Assembly: GCA_012719125.1 (NCBI GenBank)
Contig: JAAYAY010000049.1
Span: 1 to 64,000 of the forward strand
Length of the DNA: 64,000 nucleotides
Reading direction: 5' to 3'
DNA from: Planctomycetaceae bacterium
GTDB taxonomy: Bacteria; Planctomycetota; Planctomycetia; Pirellulales; Thermoguttaceae
Below, piece by piece: positions 57,307 through 64,000 of this stretch. Numbering within the stretch: the stretch's first letter is position 1; each line of letters opens with the position of its first letter. The notes beneath the pieces were generated by a model. The model was not told the DNA's origin. It was given only the letters and a program-made list of their open reading frames with translations, and did not search any database. Both the position numbers and the translations under genes were made by a program.

Positions 57307-60021
57307 ATGGGCAGTAACGGCGTGCGTGAAGAAACGTTGGTCGTCATTCTGGCCGCGGGGAAGGGCACCCGCATGGGAAACGACGAACTCGTCAAGGTCT
57401 GCTTCAAAATCGACGGCGTGCCCGCCGTCAATCGCCAGATCGACGTCTTCAAGAATTCGCGGCTCACACGCTTCCTGCTGGTCGTGGGAGATCGGGCCGA
57501 ACAGGTTCTCGGGACCGTGGTGCCGCACCATCCGGAAGTGATGTACGTCTACCAGGAACCGCAGCTTGGCACCGGACACGCCGCGCGCGTGGCCGCCGAT
57601 GCCCTTCGCGCCATCGGCTACGACGGCAACGTCCTGGTTTCGACGGGCGACAAGCTGATCGAGAAGGAAGCGATCGAAACGCTGCTCGACGGTTTCGTCA
57701 AACAGCAAGCCGACATGGCCCTGTTGACGGTTCCCAAGACCAAGGCCACGGCCGGTTCGGTCGGACGGGTGTTTGTCGATCGCGACGGGCAGGCCCTCGA
57801 CATCATCGAGGTGGCGGATCGGCAACGACAGGCGGTTGTCGACTGGCTGCGTGCCAAGCTGGAAAAAGGCGGCGCGTTGACTGCCGCCTCGCTGCAGAAG
57901 ACCCTCGACAAGCATTTCCCGAACGCCAAGAAACAGCAGCGGGCCGTACCCGAGTTGGTGGAACTTGCGGCGGCGGGCAATCCTCTCGATCTCGAACGAC
58001 TGCGTGAAACCCTCAACTCAAATCGCTACCAATTGACGGTCGACGGCCAGCCCTATTCGGCCCAACAGATCGAGCGAATGTGCCCCGGCACCAATCCGAG
58101 CCTCTACCTGTACCGGGCCGATCTGTTCTACAAGGCCGTGGGGATGCTCGACAACAACAACGCCCAGAAGGAGTACTACATCACCGACACGGTCCGGCTG
58201 TTGGGCTGCCGGCGTGACAACGACGGAAACCGGCTCCACCGGGTCCGCGCCATTTCCATGGATAACCCCTACTGCATCCAGGGCTTCAATTCGCCCGACG
58301 AATTGCTGGTCATCCAGGACTACGTGCGCCGCAAGAAACCGAAGGAAGCGGAAGAAACGCGAGTTTCCGAACAGCCGCGTCTGGCCGCCAGCCAATACGC
58401 GACGGTGCGGGAGTGGCTGGGACGTCTCGAGGCGGATCGCCCGGACGCGAAGCGCTGGTTCTGCCAGATCTACGGCGACCACGAAGAACTCCACGCGGAG
58501 AAACGCAAGGATCTGGCCAAGGTTCTGCGCTGCTACGGGAAAGAATTCGGCATGGACGAGCAGGTTTGTATCGTCCGCGCCCCGGGCCGGATCAATCTGA
58601 TGGGGCGGCACGTGGACCACCGCGGCGGTTGGACCAACTTCCTGGCCATCGCCCAGGAAACCATCGCCGTGGCCGGCCTGCGCGACGACGATACCGTCCA
58701 GGCCGTCAGTGCCGAGCCGCGGCGGTTCAGCCCGGTCTCGTTTCGCGTCTCGGAACTCATGGGCCGGTTCGCCTGGAGCGACTGGATCAACTTCGTCAAC
58801 AGCGACTGGGTCCGCGACATGATCTATCGCACGGCGGGCGATTGGGGCAACTACCTGAAGGCCGCCATGCTCCGGCTGCAGCACGGCTACAACGACGTGA
58901 AGGTCCGGGGCATGAATATGGCCGTGGTCGGCAACGTTCCCATGGCAGCCGGTTTGTCGAGCAGTTCGACCCTGGTGGTGGCAACCCTGCAAGCGGCAAT
59001 CGCTCTGAACAACTTCGATCTGACCAGCCGGCAGTTCATCGACATGTGCGGCGAGGGAGAGTGGTTCGTCGGTTCCCGCGGCGGTGCCGGAGACCACGCG
59101 GCCATCTACCTGGGCCAGCGCGGCAAGATCGCCCATGTGGGCTACCATCCCTTCGCCTTGCACGACGTGTTCGACGCCCCCGAGGATTATCAAGTCGTGG
59201 TGGCGAACAGCCATATCCAGGCGGCCAAGAGCAGCGGTGCGAGGGACCAGTTCAATTCCCGCATCGCGGCCTACAACCTCGGCCTGGCCCTTCTCAAACA
59301 ACGGGCCCCCGAGTATCGCGACGCCATCGAACACCTGCGGGACGTGACGCCGGCGACCCTGGGCTGCGTCATGAGCGACATCTACCGGCTGCTCCTGAAG
59401 GTCCCGCAGACCATGACCCGAAAACAGTTCCGCGAGGTGCTGTCGAGCGAGTGCCACGAGCTCATCGAGAGTAGTTTCGCCACCCACGCCGATCCCGAGC
59501 ACTATCATCCCCGAGGCGTCCTACTGTTCGGAATCGCCGAAATCCTGCGGGCCAAGAAATGCGTGGAACTCCTGAAGGACGGCCAGGTGGAAGCCTTCGG
59601 AAGACTCATGCGCATCAGCCACGATGGCGACCGCGTGAGCACGCTCAGTTCCGACGGAGAGTCCTGCGTGCTCGCCGATCCGTGCAGCGACGACTATCTG
59701 AGACGGCTGATCGACGACCTGAAAAGCGAGCATCCCGGCCGGGTCCTCGCCGCCCAACTCGACATGCAGCCCGGTTACTACGCCTGCAGCACGCCCGAGA
59801 TCGACAGGATGATCGATTCCGTTTCGAAGATCCCCGGCGTGGCCGGCGCCCAGATCGCCGGAGCCGGTCTCGGCGGCTGCATCATGGTGCTGGCCAGGCG
59901 AGATGTGGTCCCCGAGGTCCGAAACGCCCTGATCCGTGACTACTACCGCCCGGCCGGAACCAAACCGGCCGTGATCCCGTGTATTGCAGTGGAAGGGGCG
60001 GGGTTGGTGGAGTTCGCGTGA
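57307..60021 (+). CDS. Bifunctional sugar nucleotidyltransferase and GHMP (galactokinase-like) kinase
   Basis: 904 residues. N-terminal half: VVILAAGKGTRMGND (about 12-26), the NTP-transferase signature, with QEPQLGTGHAARVA, LVSTGDKL and NNAQKEYYITDTV as in GlmU-type pyrophosphorylases. C-terminal half: VRAPGRINLMGRHVDHRGG (about 423-441), the galactokinase signature, MAAGLSSSSTLVVA (about 545) the GHMP ATP loop, and a late AQIAGAGLGGCIMVL. In galactokinase the signature reads GEHTDY; here Glu is replaced by Arg (GRHVDH), implying a different sugar. A role making a UDP- or GDP-sugar from a free sugar by two steps in one protein is inferred, with nagA upstream. Confidence 0.85.
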   Translation: MGSNGVREETLVVILAAGKGTRMGNDELVKVCFKIDGVPAVNRQIDVFKNSRLTRFLLVVGDRAEQVLGTVVPHHPEVMYVYQEPQLGTGHAARVAADALRAIGYDGNVLVSTGDKLIEKEAIETLLDGFVKQQADMALLTVPKTKATAGSVGRVFVDRDGQALDIIEVADRQRQAVVDWLRAKLEKGGALTAASLQKTLDKHFPNAKKQQRAVPELVELAAAGNPLDLERLRETLNSNRYQLTVDGQPYSAQQIERMCPGTNPSLYLYRADLFYKAVGMLDNNNAQKEYYITDTVRLLGCRRDNDGNRLHRVRAISMDNPYCIQGFNSPDELLVIQDYVRRKKPKEAEETRVSEQPRLAASQYATVREWLGRLEADRPDAKRWFCQIYGDHEELHAEKRKDLAKVLRCYGKEFGMDEQVCIVRAPGRINLMGRHVDHRGGWTNFLAIAQETIAVAGLRDDDTVQAVSAEPRRFSPVSFRVSELMGRFAWSDWINFVNSDWVRDMIYRTAGDWGNYLKAAMLRLQHGYNDVKVRGMNMAVVGNVPMAAGLSSSSTLVVATLQAAIALNNFDLTSRQFIDMCGEGEWFVGSRGGAGDHAAIYLGQRGKIAHVGYHPFALHDVFDAPEDYQVVVANSHIQAAKSSGARDQFNSRIAAYNLGLALLKQRAPEYRDAIEHLRDVTPATLGCVMSDIYRLLLKVPQTMTRKQFREVLSSECHELIESSFATHADPEHYHPRGVLLFGIAEILRAKKCVELLKDGQVEAFGRLMRISHDGDRVSTLSSDGESCVLADPCSDDYLRRLIDDLKSEHPGRVLAAQLDMQPGYYACSTPEIDRMIDSVSKIPGVAGAQIAGAGLGGCIMVLARRDVVPEVRNALIRDYYRPAGTKPAVIPCIAVEGAGLVEFA

Positions 60022-60070
60022 GTTTGGCCTGCCTCGGGCCCATAAGAGGCGTGCCGCCGTTCCTACTCCG

Positions 60071-60430
60071 TCAAATGTCGGATCCTCGCTTGGAACACCA
60101 TGCCCCGCGCGCTCTCGCCAGCGCCTGGCTCGCACTGTCCGCGTCGCCCGCCTGCTGATAAACCATGCTCAACGCCAGGAAAGCAGGACGCCGGTAGGGC
60201 GGCGGGAGGAGGGCGGCCGCCGTCTTAAAAGATGCCGCCGCTTCAGAGTACTTCTCCTGCGCTCCGTAGGCCTCGCCGCGCAGCAAGCTGACCTCGCCTT
60301 TGAACGGTCCCAATTCACCAAGCCCCTCGAGACGATCCAAGGCCTGTTGAGCCATGCCCAGTTCCAGGTATCCGGAGGCCTCTCGGAGACGATGTGCAAT
60401 TCGACGGAGTTGATTCAGATCGAAGGTCAT
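60071..60430 (-). CDS. Small TPR-repeat protein
   Basis: 119 residues from ATG 60430 (AAGGAAGGG upstream). Repeats LELGMAQQALDRLEGLGELGP, GEAYGAQEKYSEAAASFKTA and LSMVYQQAGDADSASQALARA are three TPR-like helix pairs. No signal peptide. It is transcribed towards the end of the kinase gene, 49 bp away. Likely a small cytoplasmic scaffold; partner unknown. Confidence 0.75.
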   Translation of the reverse strand: MTFDLNQLRRIAHRLREASGYLELGMAQQALDRLEGLGELGPFKGEVSLLRGEAYGAQEKYSEAAASFKTAAALLPPPYRRPAFLALSMVYQQAGDADSASQALARARGAWCSKRGSDI

Positions 60431-60705
60431 GGTTCCGCCCTTCCTTGTGGTCCAGCAGACGGGATCGCACGGATGTCAAACTGGCCCGTTTGTCGGCCGC
60501 CTACGTCTATTGGATGCAAACCGCATGCCGATGGTTCAGCCGTTTCACGCAATAGGACGCAACTGACTTTTGTGCAAGGTCTTACGTTTCAACATCGATA
60601 ACCGAGGAATCTGCCGCTCAGATCGTTTTTGCGGCACCCAGTGCTGAAAATGGCAGAAGAGCGGGGCGGGTGCCAAATACCTCACGCTGGCTAAATGGCA
60701 CTGCC

Positions 60706-61953
60706 CTACCGCGCATACCAGGCCACGAGCCCTGCCAGTTGACCGGGTCGGGAAAGCCCGCGGATCCGATGCCGATGTCGAGATCCGGTGAGAGGTTCGA
60801 AGCCCTGGCCTCGATCGAGGGCCACCACGATATCGACCATTGCGTCGCGCGTCAGTTCCGCCTCGTGGGAGAAGAACCTCGCCAACCACATGCCGGCTGC
60901 GTAGGTCAACGCCAGGCTTCGGAACCCGTCCACGACGTTCCACCCGGACGGCCGCAGCAGAACATAGCGAGACGAGGCTGCGGAGGTCTCGAGGAACAGG
61001 TTGAGGGGTTCCATAATTCTCGGATCGAGTGGCCCGAGCGGCTCCTCGAGCGATTCAAACGTAGCGGGCGCGGCCGCCGTTCCCAAGCGGGGAATGACGC
61101 CCCGACCCCGGAGAAATCGCCACGCCCCAGTGGTCAGTGCGAGCCGGTCGCGCCAGGTTTCCCGGAGTTTGGCGCAGGGATGAAGCCGCAGGAAATGGAA
61201 AACCGACTGCCGGAACAGTCCGAGCGTGGAACGTGCGGGCGGCGTGCGGTCGCGGAAGAAGGGCGAAGCCTCCTCGAGGGCCGAATCGGCGAGCATCGAC
61301 AGCAGTTCGCCGTATTGACGCTCCTCCAATCGCCGCGGGTCGCACTGCTCCAACGCGTCGCACACCAGCAGCGCATGAACCACCCGCCGCACGATCGGAT
61401 AATGAGAATCCGTCATCAGCCGACCCAGGGTCTGAAGCACGCGGCCGGTCGTCTTCCAGGGCAGGCGGATTCTCGCGGTTACCGGCGGCACCGCTCTCGG
61501 CTGGAGCTTGTCTTGCTGCCGCTGGAGAAGCCGCCGGATATCGGGCCGATCCAAAGTGGCGGCTCGTCCTCGACCGGCGGCCGCCGACGGACAACTCCGC
61601 CGCAGAGTGAAGTAGGCCGCTGTGTCGTGAGGAACCAGTTGCAGAGGATATGTCTGGCAAACGATCGGTTTTGCCTCGAGTCCGTGCTCGAGATGAATCC
61701 GGCAGCGCCCGTCGTCCATCAGGAAGACACAAGCGCCGTCCGGCCGTTTTGCCAGGATCAACTGTCGATTGGCCAGGCTGCGCCGGACGACAATTCTGGA
61801 GCCCCGGAATTCGGGCTGCTCGTGCCAGCGTTGCGACACGATCTTCGCCAGATCTTCCTGCGTGAGCGGAATGATGCTCCCCCGGCAACACCGGGCGCAA
61901 CTGTGGCAGTCCCAGTGTTCGACAATCGGCAGGGATCGAAGCGGTAGAGACAT
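60706..61953 (-). CDS. YkgJ/FliB-type cysteine-cluster protein
   Basis: 415 residues from ATG 61953; an upstream extension is rejected because it overlaps the preceding gene. WDCHSCARCCRG (about 13-24), then CRIHLEHG and CQTYPLQL supply the Cys-x2-Cys-x2-CC plus later cysteines of the YkgJ metal-binding domain. The remaining 280 residues are helical with no known motif. Relatives include a flagellin lysine methylase, but no flagellar gene is near and the function is open. It follows the flavin oxidoreductase by 16 nt, so they are probably one operon. Confidence 0.7.
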   Translation of the reverse strand: MSLPLRSLPIVEHWDCHSCARCCRGSIIPLTQEDLAKIVSQRWHEQPEFRGSRIVVRRSLANRQLILAKRPDGACVFLMDDGRCRIHLEHGLEAKPIVCQTYPLQLVPHDTAAYFTLRRSCPSAAAGRGRAATLDRPDIRRLLQRQQDKLQPRAVPPVTARIRLPWKTTGRVLQTLGRLMTDSHYPIVRRVVHALLVCDALEQCDPRRLEERQYGELLSMLADSALEEASPFFRDRTPPARSTLGLFRQSVFHFLRLHPCAKLRETWRDRLALTTGAWRFLRGRGVIPRLGTAAAPATFESLEEPLGPLDPRIMEPLNLFLETSAASSRYVLLRPSGWNVVDGFRSLALTYAAGMWLARFFSHEAELTRDAMVDIVVALDRGQGFEPLTGSRHRHRIRGLSRPGQLAGLVAWYAR

Positions 61954-61969
61954 GCAGCGTCCGTCCGCG

Positions 61970-64000
61970 TCACACGGCGGCCTGGGCGAGGAAGGCGTCC
62001 ATCTCGTCGGCAGCACGCATCCCTTCTGCAATGCCCTGCACGGCGGTCGTGCCGCCGTTGATCAGGTCGCCGCCGGCAAAGACGCCGGGAGTGGTGGTGG
62101 CTTGCGATCCGGCACCGGTCGCAATCAGGCCGTGCTTGGTCAGTGTGACGCTTCCCAGCGCATGTTGCAGCTTCTCCGGAATGCCCTGTCCCATGGCTTC
62201 GATCACCAGATCGACAGCCATGACGCTCTCGCTGCCCGGAATTACGATGGGGCGGCGCCGTCCCGAATCGTCGGGATCGCCGAGTTCGGTGCGGGCGATC
62301 CGCAGGCCGACGAGCTTGCCGTCGCCGTCGGTTTCGTAGCCGGTGGGCTGCGTCAGGATCAGGATATGGCCGCCTGCTTCCAGCAGATGCTCCCGTTCGC
62401 TGGGCCAGGCGGGCATCTCGTTGAAGGATCGGCGATAAATGATGAACACGTCGCGTGCCCCCAGTTCCTTGGCGGTCACGGCGGCGTCCATGGCGGTATT
62501 CCCCGCTCCGAGCACCGCCACCTTCCCATCGAGCGATGAGATCCTGCCCGATTTGGCGTCGCGCAGGAAACCGAGCGCGTCGACAACTCCCGTGGCCTTG
62601 CCCAGGCTCGTCGATTGGCCAAGCCCGACGGCTAGGAATACCGCGTCGAAGCCGGATCGCAGTTCGTCCAACCCCACGTCTTGTCCAAAGCTGCAGCCCA
62701 GTCGCAAGGTGAGCCGGCCCGCGTCGACGGCCGGTGCGAGAACCGCGTCGATTTCCGCCGACGCGTCCTCGTAGCGTCCGCCGGGAATGACCCACTGTGG
62801 TGTCCCGCCGAGGTGCTCGTTCCGCTCGATGATTTCGACGGAATGCCCCTTCTCCAGAAGCCGCACGGCGCAGGCCAGACCGGCCGGTCCCCCGCCCACC
62901 ACGGCGATCTTCCTCCCGGACGAGGCCGCGGGCAGCCGGACGCCGACGAGGCCCTGTTCGCGGGCCATGCGGCTCACCACCAGTTGGATGTCGCGAATCG
63001 GCAGCGCGCACTCGTCGAAAACCTTCTCCAGGCAGCCCCCCTCGCACTGGACTTCCGCAGGGCAGATATAGGCACACATCTCGGGGAGCACGTTCCGATC
63101 TCGCAGCACGTCGTAGGCCCGGGCCACGTCGCCGTCGGCAAACGCCCGAACGAAACCCGGAACGTCGACGTGGGCTGGGCAGTTGCGCGTGCAGGTGGCA
63201 AACTCGCAGTTGCGGCAGCGCTGCGCCTCGGCTCGAAGATGATCCAGCGCGAACCGGCGTCCCAGCTTGTACTGCACGGAGTAGATCGCCTGGTCCCGCA
63301 CGACGCAGCCGGTCATGGCCCCGTCGCGCATGATCTGGGTGCAGCCGGAACAGGTCACGCAGGTTTTCTGGGGATCCATGGCCCCAGCGGTCAGGATGTC
63401 GTTGACCGAGTCGGGATAGGCGAACGCCCCTCGCCCCTGGCCGATCAGCGTGGCCCACCCGCGGCGCACGACGCCTGCCGCAACGTAAGGCATCAGGTGC
63501 CGCAACCATCCGTAGCCGCCGCCGACGACCGGCAAATCCGGCACGGACTCCTGGATCTGCCGCGTGATGTGGACGAAGCGAGCCACGCCCTCGAGCGGAT
63601 GCTCCGGCGGCGCCCCCACCCCTGCCACCGATCGATCGAAAGGGCGACCGTAATGGGGATTGTAGTAGGGATTGCCGATGGAAACGTTGATCAGCGGCAG
63701 ATCGTACTGCCGCAACCGGCGAATCAACTCGATCGGCTCGGTCAGATCCGGCTGGCGGTAGTCGTCTTTCGACACGCCGAATCCGAAGGGATGGGAGATG
63801 GCGTCGTAGACGTTCATCCGCGTGGTCACGAACACCTCGGGAACCTCGTGACGAATCCGGCCCATCACCTCGCGCAGGAAACGCGTGCGGTTCTCCAGCG
63901 AGCCGCCGTACTTCCCCTCGCGGGTGTGCGAGGCCAGCAATTCCGACACCAGGTAACGATGGCAACTCTTGACGTCGACGCCGTCGAACCCTGCCTTGCC
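61970..64000 (-). CDS. NADH:flavin oxidoreductase with Fe-S and NAD-binding domains (partial)
   Basis: The frame is open from the right edge to TGA 61970, 676 residues, N-terminus missing. Order: last part of an old-yellow-enzyme barrel (GKAGFDGVDVKSCHRYL, GSLENRTRFL, INVSIGNPYYNP), a 4Fe-4S segment (CVTCSGCTQIMRDG), then a GltD/DPD-type Fer4 domain (RCRNCEFATCTRNCPAHVD, CAYICPAEVQCEGGC) and a FAD/NAD domain (IAVVGGGPAGLACAVRLLEKG; VAVLGAGNTAMDAAVTAKELG). It resembles 2,4-dienoyl-CoA reductase-like or GltD-like electron-bifurcating enzymes. The extra Fer4 domain is less common. Substrate unknown. Confidence 0.85.
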   Translation of the reverse strand, partial: GKAGFDGVDVKSCHRYLVSELLASHTREGKYGGSLENRTRFLREVMGRIRHEVPEVFVTTRMNVYDAISHPFGFGVSKDDYRQPDLTEPIELIRRLRQYDLPLINVSIGNPYYNPHYGRPFDRSVAGVGAPPEHPLEGVARFVHITRQIQESVPDLPVVGGGYGWLRHLMPYVAAGVVRRGWATLIGQGRGAFAYPDSVNDILTAGAMDPQKTCVTCSGCTQIMRDGAMTGCVVRDQAIYSVQYKLGRRFALDHLRAEAQRCRNCEFATCTRNCPAHVDVPGFVRAFADGDVARAYDVLRDRNVLPEMCAYICPAEVQCEGGCLEKVFDECALPIRDIQLVVSRMAREQGLVGVRLPAASSGRKIAVVGGGPAGLACAVRLLEKGHSVEIIERNEHLGGTPQWVIPGGRYEDASAEIDAVLAPAVDAGRLTLRLGCSFGQDVGLDELRSGFDAVFLAVGLGQSTSLGKATGVVDALGFLRDAKSGRISSLDGKVAVLGAGNTAMDAAVTAKELGARDVFIIYRRSFNEMPAWPSEREHLLEAGGHILILTQPTGYETDGDGKLVGLRIARTELGDPDDSGRRRPIVIPGSESVMAVDLVIEAMGQGIPEKLQHALGSVTLTKHGLIATGAGSQATTTPGVFAGGDLINGGTTAVQGIAEGMRAADEMDAFLAQAAV

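Overview
This window looks like the chromosome of a GC-rich planctomycete, probably Pirellulales-like. The pointers are an N-terminal LESRRLL sorting motif of the planctomycete LEPR-XLL type (gene at 1-2611), a DUF1598-type secreted protein (10544-12097), several Tat-exported Gfo/Idh/MocA and glycoside hydrolase proteins, and a secreted protein combining a PD40/hydrazine-synthase-alpha-like propeller with two haem motifs. Both edges cut a gene: the first protein runs off the left end and an NADH:flavin oxidoreductase runs off the right end.

Layout. (1) 1-18.8 kb: mostly secreted or envelope proteins: a LEPR-XLL repeat protein, a Wza-like export lipoprotein, a Tat oxidoreductase, a secretin-tail-like protein, a rhomboid protease, DUF1598, a GH5 hydrolase, a dihaem propeller protein and a GH2 hydrolase. 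(2) 19.2-21.1 kb: a visibly more A/T-rich patch with an M50-like membrane metalloprotease, a SMI1/KNR4 immunity-type protein and a possible 41-codon ORF. (3) 21.2-53.7 kb: the main object of interest, a roughly 32-kb set of large genes in two divergent arms. The minus arm (read from 36.96 kb down to 21.2 kb) holds a 2121-residue Ig-like repeat membrane protein, a SrfC-like GTPase, a SrfB-like actin/Hsp70-fold ATPase, a GrpE-like coiled-coil protein and a zinc-ribbon/Pro-Gln-rich/PQQ-propeller protein. The plus arm holds an FHA membrane protein, a membrane-bound GTPase of double-GTPase type, an unusual protein kinase, a GTPase-associated (GAP1-like) membrane protein, an anchored coiled-coil protein, two vWA proteins, a PP2C phosphatase and an anchored GATase-like protein. 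(4) 53.8-64 kb: housekeeping and sugar metabolism: DapA, a GT4 glycosyltransferase, NagA, a nucleotidyltransferase-GHMP kinase fusion, a small TPR protein, a YkgJ-type cysteine-cluster protein and the flavin/Fe-S oxidoreductase.

How the parts may work together. I infer that region 3 encodes a membrane-spanning, NTP-dependent, phospho-regulated complex. It has two GTPases, one actin/Hsp70-like ATPase with a GrpE-like partner, a kinase/PP2C/vWA/FHA signalling set, and a very long extracytoplasmic Ig-like protein. These parts resemble the GTPase-centred conflict systems (DO-GTPase, GAP1) and TerY-P triads described by comparative genomics, and the SrfABC virulence loci, but I do not recognise this exact combination.

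The spacers of region 3 are also unusual. Several contain phased heptanucleotide arrays or long perfect inverted repeats, and two arrays of the same heptad (TGAACCC in the sense of transcription) end 13-14 nt before the start codons of two unrelated genes of the cluster. All functional assignments are from reading the sequence; no search was run.
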